64,000 nucleotides of DNA. Origin: Brasenia schreberi. Its lineage: Eukaryota > Streptophyta > Magnoliopsida > Nymphaeales > Cabombaceae. Both the position numbers and the translations under genes were made by a program. The notes beneath the pieces were generated by a model. The model made no database searches, had not been told where the DNA came from, and was given only the letters and a program-made list of their open reading frames with translations. Of the stretch, positions 1-11,099 are shown one piece after another (the first letter of the stretch is position 1; every line of letters begins with the position of its first letter). The stretch is from assembly GCA_036023115.1 (NCBI GenBank), contig JAYKKT010000059.1:7637001-7701000 (forward strand), in the 5' to 3' direction.

Positions 1-994
1 TTGTAATCATTTAAATTTGAATTGTAAAACCTGCCAAAAGACAAAACATCATCGTGTTTCATTTCTTTTAAATGAAGAAAAATCTTCTAAGCCATTTGAG
101 ATTGTTCACTATAACATTTGGGGTCCCTGTTCTACTACTTCATTACATGGTCACAAGTACTTTATTTCCTTTATTGATGATTGCAAGAGGTTTACCCTGA
201 TATATCTCATAAAAACCAAGGAGAATGTGAAAGATATTCTTCCCATATATTGTCAGTTTATATACACTCAATTTTAGCATATCATTAAAATTCTTTGGAG
301 TGATAATGGAGGTGAATTTATGTCTGACTCACTCCATTCATATTTCTTAGATCGTAGTATTTTACACCAAACCTCATGTTTCCATTCTCTACAGCAAAAT
401 GATGTTTTTGAAAGAAAAAATAGAAATGTTGTAGAGGTGGCTAGAAGTGTTTTGCTTGGTTATGATGTTTTAAAATTTTATTGGGGTGAAGCCGTCTTAA
501 CAATTGTTTATCTCATAAACCGTATGCCAAGCAGGTTTCTTAATGGTAATACTCCATTTCATTTATTATGTCCCTCCCAGAAACAGTTTCATTTACTTCC
601 AAAAATGTTTGGGTGTACTTGCTTTTTTCATATATATTGTGGTGTGAGAGATAAACTAGATGCTAGAGCCGTTAAATACATTTTCTTGGGATATTCTGTC
701 ATTCATAAGGGATATAAATATTATGATCCTATCAAAAGAAGGTCATATGTTAGGATGGATGTTACTTTTCATGAAGATACTCTATTTATAGCAAGCAGGA
801 AGGTCAATTATCAGATGTATATTCACCTAGTGTAATATCACTTCTACTAATTAAAAATCAACCAAAGCCTGAAAGGGACAAAGAGGAGATGTACCCTTCT
901 CAAGAAAAGAAATGGCAAGTTTATACTAGAGGTAAAAGAAAGGCCTTCCTCCTGCATGAATCTACTACTTTAAATTAAAATCCTTACCCTGAAT
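1..994 (+). mobile_element. Copia element A, left part (integrase region), decayed
   Basis: Two open stretches (17-277 and 320-835) read as the GAG-pre-integrase and integrase core of a Ty1/copia polyprotein. Visible signatures are NCKTCQKTKHH, the FIDDCKRFTLIYL block, an SLQQNDVFERKNR segment where PQQNGVAERKNR is usual, LINRMPS, and FLGYSVIHKGYKYYDP. A stop at about 278 and the drifted QQN block mark it as dead. The element starts left of the window. Its reading is cut at 994 by element B and resumes at 5263: joined across the insertion, the peptide would run PYPE|SDLTPL, as expected for the linker before the reverse transcriptase. An integrase from an unrelated source is unlikely because gene order and motifs are copia. 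Confidence 0.88.
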
Positions 995-1415
995 TGTTAA
1001 CGTAATAGGAGCACGGGCCCACTTTGACCTTGAAAGGGGGCTAGGGCCAGCATGGCCCTGGCCAGGACCGTTGGGGCCCTAACAGCTAGTGCTGACCTTG
1101 AAAGGGGGCCAGGGCCAGCATGGCCCTAGCCAGGACTGTTGGGGGGCCCAACGGCTAGTGTTGGCCGGCCAGCACTAGCCCTTCTTCTTGCTTATTTTGC
1201 TCTCTTATTCAATGCCATGTAATGTCTATAAACATGTTCTTCATTAATCAATAAAAGTATGCAGTCTTGCACTGCTTTTTGACTTGTTTGTATGTGCTTC
1301 TCCTCTCATTTTTATTATTCTTGAAGATCAGCATTCATAATTGAATGCCATTTGACTCTTGGCGACGGATTTGATTCATGCAATATCAACATTTGTTCAT
1401 TGACGAATATTTACA
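995..1415 (+). repeat. 5' LTR of Copia B
   Basis: 421 bp, TG...CA bounded. It carries a 68-bp tandem duplication (units starting at 1026 and 1094) of a GC-rich block, then a 26-bp near-perfect palindrome at 1154-1179, a TATA-like TCTATAAA near 1222, and an AATAAA poly(A) signal near 1250. Confidence 0.93.
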
Positions 1416-1427
1416 TGGTATCAGAGC
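1416..1427 (+). other. Primer-binding site of Copia B (initiator tRNA-Met)
   Basis: TGGTATCAGAGC directly follows the 5' LTR. This matches the usual 12-nt site complementary to the 3' end of plant initiator tRNA-Met that primes minus-strand synthesis in copia elements. Confidence 0.93.
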
Positions 1428-1478
1428 CTCGGATTGAAGAAATCGAGTGCATTCGGAAGCGTGTCATAGGTACAAAAT

Positions 1479-2148
1479 TTGAAGATTCGCATCAAACTTG
1501 AGGTTAGTTCAAAATCTTTAATTTTGCACAAAATGGAAGGTAAAAATGAGTCGTTTAGATGTATTCTAGACCCAAAGTGTTACCAAAGTTGGGTTAGGAT
1601 GATGAAAAAGTATTTTTTATCAAAAGATTCATTACATCGATGGAACCATAAAGGAACCAATTTTGAACATTGATAGCTTGGATGATGATGAAATCGTCAA
1701 AGCACATTAAAAATATAAGCTAGATTTGAAATTGTGGAAAAAGATGAATGCAAAAATTACATGGATTATTTGCTAAAATGTGGATGAAAAGCTTAGAAAT
1801 AGAATTAGTGCTTTTGAAAATGCATTTGAAACTTGGGAATATTTGAAAAAACTTCATTCTCATGACGATTTTGTTTTTTAAATTGATTTAATGGAAAGAA
1901 TGGTTATGCTCAAACAAGAAAATATAAGCATTAGGGACTACCATAATGAATTTTCGGAGTTATGGACTCAATTAAGAAGTTTTGATAAAATTGGAAACCT
2001 TTACAAATTAGATGAATTTCAAGAATTTTTAGACAATCAATACTTTTTCTTCTTTATGCATAGATTAAGAGACGAATTTGAAAACATTAGATCAAATCTT
2101 ATACATAGAAAACCTAGACCTAGAGGGGATTCCTATCGAGGAAGGTGA
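1479..2148 (+). pseudogene. Copia B gag (UBN2-type), broken
   Basis: Fragments read as a copia gag: the N-terminal KCYQSWVRMMKKYF block, then ERMVMLKQENISIRDYHNEFSELWTQL and the [21 protein letters not shown] end. A stop near 1672 and frame changes break it. At about 2147 the reading jumps from the end of the capsid region straight to the GAG-pre-integrase part (from about 2150), so the CCHC zinc knuckle and aspartic protease are missing. The related element C keeps several hundred extra bases at this point, which points to a deletion in B. Confidence 0.82.
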
Positions 2149-2149
2149 T

Positions 2150-4860
2150 TGGTCAAGGCCATAGAGAAAGTGGACTATACAACCAAAGTTTGAGTTTTGT
2201 AATGTAGCTCAAGATGCTACTCTTTGGCATAAAAGACTTGGACACTTGACTCTCAAAAATTATGTAATATTCCCTTGATGAAAACAATTAGAGAGAAAAA
2301 GTTTAAATGTAAAGATTGTATTCTTGGAAAAATGCATCATCTTCCTTTTGGAGAAAGGAATTATATACCAAACAAAGCTTTTGATCTAATACATTCGGAT
2401 GTGCCCCGTGCCGGTTGCCTCTAAAGGAAGAGTTCAATAGTATGTGATTTTTGTGGATGACTTTACTCGTTTCACATGGATATATCTATTAAAACATAAA
2501 TCTGAAGTATTTGAAAAATTCATAGTCGTTTGTAATATGATCAAAAACCAATTTGGAGCTACCATTAAAATTTTTAGATCCGATTCGGGAGGAGAATATA
2601 TGTCTAATGAATTTCAAAAATTTATTGAAACAAATGGTATTTTTCATCAAAAATCGTGCACCAAGACACCCCAACAAAATGGTCTAGCGAAAAGAAAACA
2701 TAGACATATTATTGAAACTTGTAGAATCATGCTAATTATTAGTAAGGTCCCTAAATATTTATGGGCCGAAGCCACTCTTACTGCAATATATCTTATAAAT
2801 AGAATGCCTTCGTCTAACCTTGAAAATACCTCACCTTTTAAAAATTTGTATAATATTCCCCCATTCTATGAAAGACTTAGAGTTTTTGGATGTACGTGTT
2901 TTGTGTATACAGACAAGATTGATAAATTATCACCAAGAGCCATCGAATGTGTATTCCTCGATTATGGTATTGACAAGAAGGGTTATAGGTGTTTTGATCC
3001 TATAGAAGACAAATTATACGTGTCTAAGGATGTAAAATTTTTTGAGAATGATATTTATTATGAGACCAAATCCTTGAAGAACTCTGAATCTGTCTTTCCT
3101 TAAGATTTTTTTGAACTAGAAGAAGATGATGATTGTGACTCAGATCATCAAGCTATTCAAGAGAACCTTGTTGAAGATAACGACACTTCACACACAACCG
3201 TTGATACTCACTCAATTGTCGAACCATTCCCCTCATATTATACAAGATGTCCTAGAGAAACCATTGATAACCATATAGAATCTGATAGTAAAAGGTTAGA
3301 ACCCAGGATCTCACGACCGCCCCAACGATTTGTGTCCTACGAATCTTTTGAACCACAACGAAAGAATTTGATTGCCACCCTTCGTTAAGTTAAGGAACCT
3401 AGGTTCTATTATCAAGCTAAAGGCATTCCAAAATGGGAAGATGCTATGAAAGATGAACTTAACGCCCTAAACAAGACTCAGACATAGATAATTACACCTA
3501 TACCAAAGGACAAGAAAATCATTGGATGTCGATGGGTATATAAAATCAAAACTCATAGCAATGGTCACATTGAGAGATATAAGGCTAGACTAGTTGCTAA
3601 AGGTTATGTCCAGGAATATGAAATTGACTATGATGAAACTTTTGCCCCAGTATCTAGGATGACTACAATTAGAATTCTCATAACCATTAGTGCAATTAAG
3701 CAATAGAATATATATCAATTTGATGTCAAGAATGCTTTTCTGAATGGCTATTTAAATGAAGAAGTCTACATGAGTCCTCCTCATGGTCTCAATCTTCCTC
3801 CTGGTCATGATCTTAAATTGCGAAAGGCTTTGTATGATTTGAAACAAGCTCCTAAAGCTTGGTTCGACCGATTTGAAAAATTCATGCATTTGCATAATTT
3901 TGTGAGCTATACTGATACTGCATTGTTTGTACGAAAAACGAAAACCGGTATTGTTATCTTGCTTTTGTATATGGATGACATGATCATCACAGGAAGAGAT
4001 GAAGTAGGAATTGCCGAAGTTAAACTTAATCTTCATCATGAATTTGATATGAAAGACTTGGGTCTGCTGAATTATTTTTTAGGTATTGAGATAACTAAAA
4101 ATAATTGTGGATACTTTATGTCTCAAACAAAGTTTGCTAATGATATTATCGAAAGATCTGGTCTTACAGATATTAAGATTGTTGACACACTAGAAGTCCT
4201 AGGCACCAAATTAAGATCCACTGATAGTGAGAAATTAGATGACCCCACCCCATACCGACAACTCATAGGTGCACTTATTTACCTCACCATTACTAGATCA
4301 GATATTTCTCATGCAGTACACATAGCAAGTTAATTTCAACAGGCACTCACTTCTGTTCATATGAGTGTTGTTTTGTGCATTATTCGATATATTAGAAATA
4401 CTGCCCATAAGGGGGTCCCCTTAACTTCATCATCTTTTGACTTATCTGTATATACGGATGCTGATTGGGGTGGAGATGTCAACGATAGACACTCTACGAC
4501 TAGTTTTTGTGTGTTTTAGGTGAATCTCTTATTTTCTAGAAGTGCAAAAAACAACATAAGGTGTCCCTCTCATCCACGAAAGCCGAATATCGAGCTATGG
4601 CTAGAGTTGCAATGGAGATCTCTTGGTTCACAACCATTCTAGCAGACATGAGAGTCACTTTATAACGCCCTACCATCATATATTATGACAACAAAAGCGC
4701 CATGTACATTGCTTCCAACAACACTTTCCATGATAGGACAAAGCATATCGAGATGGATTGCCACTTTGTTCATAAATAATGTCTGAATATGAAGATTTCG
4801 CTTTGTTATGTCACATCTGAGATGCAGCTAACAGACTTCTTCACCAAATCCCTTTCAACT
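2150..4860 (+). pseudogene. Copia B pol: integrase, reverse transcriptase, RNase H, broken
   Basis: An integrase open frame (2444-3103) carries VDDFTRFTWIYLLKHK, RSDSGGEYMS and PQQNGLAKRKHRH. Reverse transcriptase follows: GCRWVYKIKTHS near 3530, QFDVKNAFLNG near 3720, an open frame 3770-4333 with KALYDLKQAPKAW and the catalytic LLYMDDMIITG (YMDD) at about 3965-3995, then [23 protein letters not shown]. RNase H remnants continue to about 4860 (DADWGG, AEYRAMA, HDRTKHIEMDCHF). Several in-frame stops (near 3103, 3390, 3487, 3705 and 4333) make it nonfunctional. Confidence 0.92.
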
Positions 4861-4906
4861 CATCGGTTTCAGTTTTTGTTAGACAAACTTTCAGTGTATA
4901 CCCCGT

Positions 4907-4920
4907 AAGTTTGAGAGGGG
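4907..4920 (+). other. Polypurine tract of Copia B
   Basis: The purine-rich AAGTTTGAGAGGGG lies immediately before the 3' LTR, where plus-strand synthesis is primed in LTR elements. Element C has the counterpart AAGTTTAAGGGAGGG before 39666. Confidence 0.85.
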
Positions 4921-5257
4921 TGTTAATGTAATAGGAGTGCCACTTTGACCTTGAAAGGGGACCAGGGCCAGACCGTTGGGGGCCCCAACGGCTAGTGCTG
5001 GCCGGCCAGCACTAGCCCTTCTTCTTGCTTATTTTGCTCTCTTATTCAATGCCATGTAATGTTTATAAATATGTTCTTCATTCATCAATAAAAGTATGCA
5101 GTCTTGCACTGCTTTTTGACTTGTTTGTATGTGCTTCTGCTCTCGTGTTTGTTATTCTTGAAGATCGGCATTCATAATTGAATGCCATTTGACTCTTGGT
5201 GACTTGGTGGATTTGATTCGTGCAATATCAACCTTTGTTCATTGACGAATATTTACA
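4921..5257 (+). repeat. 3' LTR of Copia B
   Basis: 337 bp, colinear with the 5' LTR but with one copy of the GC-rich block. It contains a perfect 26-bp palindrome at 4991-5016 (half-site GCTAGTGCTGGCC) directly after a 19-nt near-palindrome at 4973-4991. Confidence 0.93.
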
Positions 5258-5262
5258 TGAAT

Positions 5263-6942
5263 CAGATTTGACTCCTCTTTAGGTAACTTCTCAAAATTTT
5301 GGTACTGAACTTGATGATTTACCTATTACAATTTAGAAAGGAAAATGTGAAACTGTAAAATATTCTTTATAGAATATGGTTTCCTATACTAATTATCCCA
5401 AAGAGTATCAATTGTTCATGATAAATGTAGATAACACTTATATTCTCAAAGCATTTGAAGAAGCAGAGCAACACTTAGAGTAGAAGCAACAATGAAAGAA
5501 AAAATTGCAGTGTTAGTAAGAAACAAAACATGAGAACTAGTATATTGACCACCAGAAAGAAAGACAGTGGAATGTAAATGGGTATATTTAGTAAAGTACA
5601 AGGCTGATGAAAATATAGAAAGATAGAAAGCAAGATTAGTGGCTAAGGGTTACAGTCAATCATATAGCATTGACTATACAAAAACCTTTGCACTCGTGGC
5701 AAAAATGAACACCATTAGAATTATCTTAAGTATGGTTATTAATAAAGGATGGAATTTATTGCAATTGGATGTGAAGAATGTTTTTCTTCAAGGAGACCTT
5801 ATAAAAGATATTTACATAGACCTGTCACCTGGGTATGATCATGGACAAAAGCCAAACAAGGTATGCAAACTAAAGAAATCAATTTATGGTTTAAAACAAT
5901 TTCCTTGAGCATGGTTTGAAAAATTCAGTGACGGTGTTGTGAGCTTGGGTTTGAGGCAGTGCATTAGTGATTATACACTATTTATCAATCAAGGTAAGAA
6001 AACCATTTTGCTATTGGTTTATGTAGATGATATCATCGTTACAGGTGATGATACAGAAGGCGTATTGTAAAAAAACAACTAAGTGAGTTATTTGACTTAA
6101 AGGACTTGAGCAGATTGCATTATTTCTTGGGGATTGAAATCATTTAGGATAAAGATTGACTATTTTTAAGTCAAAGAAAATACATTCTAGACTTACTGAA
6201 AGAAACTAAAATGGAGGAGTGTTGGATTTATTCTACTCTAATTGAAATATCAAAGGAAGATAATAATGATTTAGCTAAACCATATGAAGATATTGGTAGA
6301 TATCAGAGATTGGTGGAAAAACTAATATATGTTACTATCACAAGACCTTACATCAGTTTTGCAGTCGGATATGTTAGTAGATGGATGTATTCCCCATCTA
6401 AACATCACATGAGTACAGTGTTCCATATCATGAGATACTTAAAATTATTATTACCTTTGGTTTACTATATACTCCATATTCATCAATTGATATAGAGATT
6501 TATTCGTATGTTGATTAAGTAGGATCTAAAGTTGATAGAAAGTCAACCTCCAGTATATAGTATGTTTAGGAGGTAATGTAGTATCTTAAAAAAGTAAGAA
6601 GCAATCAGTGGTGGCCAGGTCAAGTGCATAGGTTGAATATCATTCTATTGCGCTCAACATGTGTGAAGATCTATGGATCATCTCACTTCTTGAGAAGATT
6701 GGTTTGGGAAAGAATACTCCAATCAACTTCTTTACTGATAGTAAAGCAACTCTTTAAATAACTTCTAATCCAGTTTTTCATGAAAGGACCAAGCATATTA
6801 AAATATACTGTCATTTTATTAGAGAGAAAGTTACCCAAGAAATCTTGTAGATATTCTCACGAAACCAATTTCTGTTAATGGATTAAATAAAGCTCTTGTC
6901 ATGTTGGGTGTTTCAAGTCTTCAAGGCCCAACTTGAGGAGCG
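5263..6942 (+). pseudogene. Copia element A, right part: reverse transcriptase and RNase H
   Basis: Continuation of element A after the nested element B. The frame at 5639-5908 gives AKGYSQSYSIDYTKTFALVA, QLDVKNVFLQGD and KKSIYGLKQFP. The YVDDIIVTGDD catalytic block is near 6018-6050 and the TRPYISFAVGYVSRWM block near 6345. RNase H remnants include [24 protein letters not shown] and ILTKPISVNGL up to about 6900. Stops and frameshifts are frequent. The purine-rich CTTGAGGAGCG precedes the 3' LTR. Confidence 0.9.
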
Positions 6943-7312
6943 TGTTGGAGATCAAGTTGAAGATGAAGACTAGTTTTATATTTCTGCATAATTTACATTT
7001 TTGTATTTAAGTTTATGTCTTGAGTAGTTTGGATCTATCTAGTATGGGAAAAGGCTTAGTTGTTGTTGTTGTCTTGAGTAGTTTGGATCCCAATGGATCA
7101 AAATCTGATCCATTGAGAATCAGGTCTGATTAGTGTTATTAAGTAAGGGTGTTTCTGTCATTTAAGTTAGAATCCTGTTTGTATAAAGCCCTAAGTGAGT
7201 TCATTAGGGTAACACGATGAATAAAAGAAAAGGGGATGCCGTGGCTGCCATGCGTGGAGCCGAACCCCAATTCCAGAATCTGTTCTTGGGTGTTTTCTGC
7301 TGCTGTATTTCA
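6943..7312 (+). repeat. Probable 3' LTR of Copia A
   Basis: It begins TGTTGGAGATCAAG right after the polypurine stretch. It contains TATAAA near 7173 and an AATAAA signal near 7221. The right edge (a CA near 7312) is a guess because the partner LTR lies outside the window. The LTR sits about 200 bp upstream of a PDAT exon, which suggests that element A landed in a PDAT intron. Confidence 0.7.
7036..7069 (+). mobile_element. 34-bp RTE LINE 3' tail with 20-bp target duplication
   Basis: The insert (CTAGTATGGGAAAAGGCTTA followed by TTG repeats) is the same 3' end seen in the longer RTE copies at 28.0 and 33.15 kb. It is flanked by the perfect direct repeat TGTCTTGAGTAGTTTGGATC at 7016-7035 and 7070-7089. 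It lies inside the LTR of element A, so it postdates that element. Confidence 0.88.
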
Positions 7313-7510
7313 TGAAACTCTTCAATTATAAGTACTTAAAGTGGCCTGGATAATTGCTGTATGATATGCTATTTATCCACTTATAGATGCCCACTTGCTC
7401 ACACATGCATGCATGCCTACGGTTACATTTGGCAGTTTTATGTCTTCTTCTAGTTCTAGTTGAAGTCGTCTGTTTTTTAGTCCTTGATGAGCTTTTCTGT
7501 TAACATGTAG

Positions 7511-9001
7511 GATGCTGCTAACAAGAACCAGTCAGCCAATTCAAATGTGTCGTGCTCCACTGATGTATGGACAGAATACCACGAAATGAGTTGGGATAGT
7601 ATCAAATCTGTTGCTGGCTACAAGGTTTACACGGCTGGATCTGTCTTAGACCTGCTTCACTTTGTTGCTCCAAAGATGATGCAACGAGGAGGTGCTCACT
7701 TTTCATATGGGATTGCGGACAATTTAGATGACCCGAAATACAAACACTACAAATATTGGTCAAACCCATTGGAAACAAAGTGAGATACTTTTTGTCAAGA
7801 TGATGGCAATATCTACTGATACATAATTTTAGATATCCATGGCAATCATTCTTGAAATCAGCCTTTCTTTTTAAAATAGAAGTTGATAAATGTTTCAAAG
7901 CATTGGTACTAAGCCTATTTCTGTGATGCGATGAGGGGGTCCTCATTTTTCATATGGGATTTTGGACAATTTAGATGACACAAAATACGCTCACTACAAA
8001 TATTGGTCAAACCTATTGGAAACAAAGTGAGAATTTTTGGTTCTTTACTTTTATCTTATTTGTCAGTTTATTTGGATTACTATTCTTGTTATACATTTCT
8101 GAATTTGATACTTTTGGTGGTGGTGCTTCAAAATAGTTACTTAAATTTGTGAGCTTGTATATTGGTTGACATTGTCTTGCTTCTCATATGTGAGGCTTTT
8201 GTAGTTGGTGATTTTCATGTATAATATGTAAATAAAGGGTACCCTCTTTATAGCACTTTTCTATTGATTTAAAACAAAATAAGGTGCTTTTCCATGTCTC
8301 ACCTTATCCTATTTCCCTGATAAATGTTCTAGACATTCCCCGTACTTTATTTGTTAGGTTTAAATCCAGATTACTTACACCCAAAAAACAAAGATAGGAG
8401 TCTACCATTGCCATCAATCATGATAAATTTTGATAAATTTTAATTGCCATCAGTTTTTTTTTCTTCGTTCAATTGATGCCTTTTGCTATTCTAATGTCTC
8501 AACTAATATCTGCAGATTACCAAATGCTCCTGATATGGAAATCTTCTCTTTGTATGGAGTTGGCTTACCAACTGAAAGAGCTTATGTTTACAAGTTATCT
8601 CCCTTTGCTGAGTGTTATATTCCCTTTTGAAATTGATACTACGGCAGATGGTGGTGATGAAGATAGCTGTCTGAAGGGTGGAGTCTACACTGTTGATGGG
8701 GATGAGACTGTGCCAGTTCTTAGTTCAGGTTTCCATGTGTGCCAAAGGATGGCGTGGGAAGACTAGATTTAACCCTTCTGGGATTAGGACTTACATTAGA
8801 GAATATGATCATTCTCCTCCAGCCAACCTGCTGGAGGGCCGGGGTACACAAAGTGGTGCTCATGTTGATATAATGGGAAATTTTGCATTGATTGAGGATG
8901 TTATAAGGGTGGCAGCTGGGGCTACAGGAGAAGATCTGGGTGGTGATAGGGTGTATTCTGATATCCTTAAATGGTCCGAAAAGATCAAGCTGAAGCTGTA
9001 A
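7511..9001 (+). pseudogene. PDAT: PDAT-like acyltransferase, last two coding exons, frameshifted
   Basis: The family transfers a phospholipid acyl group to diacylglycerol to make triacylglycerol in the ER. Exon 7511-7779 follows ACATGTAG and reads VWTEYHEMSWDSIK, KVYTAGSVLDLLHFVAPKMM and HFSYGIADNLDDPKY. Its GT donor is at 7780. The final exon, 8516-9001 after CTGCAG, reads LPNAPDMEIFSLYGVGLPTERAYVYK, IDTTADGGDEDSCL, DGDETVPVLSSGF, RTYIREYDHSPPANLLEGRGTQ and AHVDIMGNFALIEDV, then stops at 8999. The splice restores an AAA codon. Two one-base insertions break the last exon: an extra T in 8625-8628 (IPF|EIDTT) and an extra C at 8733-8734 (SGF|MCAKGW). The blocks holding the conserved Asp and His regions of the lipase-like fold are present. 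Earlier exons, including the serine, are not in the window; Copia A lies where they should be. It is probably a pseudogene, although assembly error at both sites would give an intact 3' end. Confidence 0.9.
7936..8031 (+). repeat. Partial duplicate of the PDAT exon inside its own intron
   Basis: About 95 bp repeat the end of the upstream exon (from GGxG..CTCA.TTTTTCATATGGGAT to the donor GAAACAAAGTGAG) with roughly a dozen substitutions and a TGA in the old reading frame. The duplicate keeps the donor site, so it could act as a decoy exon. Confidence 0.85.
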
Positions 9002-10346
9002 TTCAGGTCAGATTCAGGGCTTGGACCAGAATGCTAAGATTTAGGTGCTCCCTCTGTGTGTGTAGATAGATAGATAGATTATATATTGATATAGATATGT
9101 CACACATACAATTGCAATGCGCTCCAGTACTGAAACTCACAGTTATGTGTACTTTTGCAAAATCAACCATAAAAATGAACCCAGAATGCCAAAAGAACAA
9201 GAAAATTGACTCCTTACACGTCCTTTGATGAGTTCATAAACCAAAAAATCTAATAATGTTAATTTCAAACCCTTACAACGTCAAACCTATCTATCCAAAA
9301 ATGTATGTGTAATCAATGAAACTTTTGAAAGTCATTATTTGGAGATAATTTTACGGAGGACTGGTCTGGGAACAAATAGAGTTAAGTAAAGCTTTGAAGT
9401 GAGAACCATAAAATGCCTCTTAAGATTATAGCATTTAACTAGTCCTTGCTATCCATCTTGTTAGTTTTTGCTAGAGATTCTAAACTGTCCTTGTTCCATG
9501 CTTTTTATCTAATTGTTGTGCTCATCTCATGTATTAATGATTGTATTCATGTCTGAAATGAGGTTCCTATGCCCCTAGATGGATTCACATATTAATGCAA
9601 AATCTACCTATTGGTGCACCCTAGTCTATCTTTTCAATAGCTGAATTTTGCCAATTACAACGTAAACTTTCAATTTGCTCGCAAACATTTGGTGGATTCT
9701 GTGTGTTCTAAAGTTGTACTTGTTCATTGATGTTTACAGAAGACTAAAGGCTTCAATGAGATTTGCTTCTTGATACTGCATGTGACTTGTTGATATTAGA
9801 GGCCAAGTGTCGTCACTGGATATTGCTCACGCCTTGCAAGATCTACAGCTTGGTTCTGGCTATAGTGTCTGTGGAAAGTTAAAGGTATTCCATAATATTC
9901 ATTAAATTTGCTGACTATCTTTTCATATTCTTTGAAGATGAACGATCATGCATTCTGTAACTAGAGCCAAGTGCGGTGTATTATTATTTCCAGACTGTTT
10001 ATTAAAATTTCTTCTGCCCTTTAGTAGCTTGCATCCGGTTCTTGTTCAGCTTCCAATTATTTGACAATCTGAAAGATTTACACTCTGTAGCTTTCCGCTT
10101 TAGATTATGGTTGAAGCTCTGCAGCATCAATGTTGTAGATATCAAACATAGCGTATTGTCCTAGAGCATCTACTATACCATACTTAATTGTATCACATCT
10201 TATATATTGTATCGTAAAATATGGGTTCATATCACATCCTATCATACCCATATCTTAGTAGATTTTGGGGTTCAACCAAAGTAAAAAAAAATAGATCTGT
10301 CACATATCATGTGGCCTTTGCATAGACAGGATAAGTGGGTCATTCA
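9002..10346 (+). other. Intergenic, no gene recognised
   Basis: The PDAT 3' flank, with a short GATA-type run near 9065. A 9790-9885 stretch reads openly and ends in a possible splice donor, but I match it to no family. Nothing else is supported. Confidence 0.5.
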
Positions 10347-10501
10347 CAGTGGCAGACCCTCTTTAGGGCAAGGTGAGGCATGCGTCCCACCCAAAATTTG
10401 AAAAATCCTTGGGTCTGCTGATGTATGTAAAGAAATAAAAGTGCTTTATGGACATGAAATACAAGTGCGCCTCACCTAAAAAATTCATGGGTCCACCACT
10501 G
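10347..10501. mobile_element. hAT-type MITE, 155 bp
   Basis: The ends are inverted: CAGTGGCAGACCC at the left and GGGTCCACCACTG at the right, with one mismatch in the first nine bases. An 8-bp duplication, GTCATTCA at 10339-10346 and GTCATTTG at 10502-10509 (6 of 8 identical), flanks it. CAGTGG ends with 8-bp duplications are typical of non-autonomous hAT elements. No coding capacity. Confidence 0.75.
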
Positions 10502-11099
10502 GTCATTTGGGAGTTCTGGTTATCACATTTCATGGCGATGGAAATTCCACTTCCTGTCCTCTTTTTTGACTACTGAATGAGGATATTAACATTATGTAAA
10601 GTTCCATGCCGTAAAATCTCGTTTATGACAATTTTATTGAAACCCGTGTTGGCCATATCTTGGGTCTAGATTTAATTTTCACTTTTAAACTTGGAGAAGG
10701 CTCTAATTGTGACTGATCTGAGCCACATCACGCAGCCCAATAGGTACCCGGTTCCAGACCTGAACCTTCAAATTTCTGCCCTCTACCTGCCTCGTTGGCA
10801 GTGGGGCAAAAACCCCAACCCCATATCTGCCTTGTATTAGTCGGTTGGGCATGGGTCCATTTTGAGTACTTTTGTGTGCATATACCTATATATACAAATG
10901 TACAGTTAAACATTCTTAAAGATCTCAAATGATTGAGTTTAGTTATAAACGGTTAAGTTTTTTAAAAAGGTAAAAATATAATAGTACTTTTTTGAATATA
11001 CATGCTACTATTTTGCTTTTTATTTAAAGATCTCAATTGTTGATCTAAGTAATTGAATGGTTGAGATCTTTAGATTTGAGCATAGATGAGTATGAACAT

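Larger units (their letters stand above)
995..5257 (+). mobile_element. Copia element B, full length with two LTRs, nested in element A
   Basis: Complete outline of a Ty1/copia retrotransposon: 5' LTR 995-1415, primer-binding site 1416-1427, gag, integrase, reverse transcriptase and RNase H in copia order, polypurine tract 4907-4920, 3' LTR 4921-5257. Both LTRs begin TGTTAA and end TTTACA. The 5-bp target duplication TGAAT is perfect (990-994 and 5258-5262). The LTRs differ by many substitutions plus a 68-bp tandem duplication present only in the 5' copy, so the insertion is not recent. The coding region has many stops and lacks the zinc knuckle and protease, so it is not autonomous. Confidence 0.95.

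Noticed and set aside
9790..9885. Possible exon (SSLDIAHALQDLQLGSGYSV) ending at a GT
   Set aside because: No family recognised, no matching neighbours, and too short to support.
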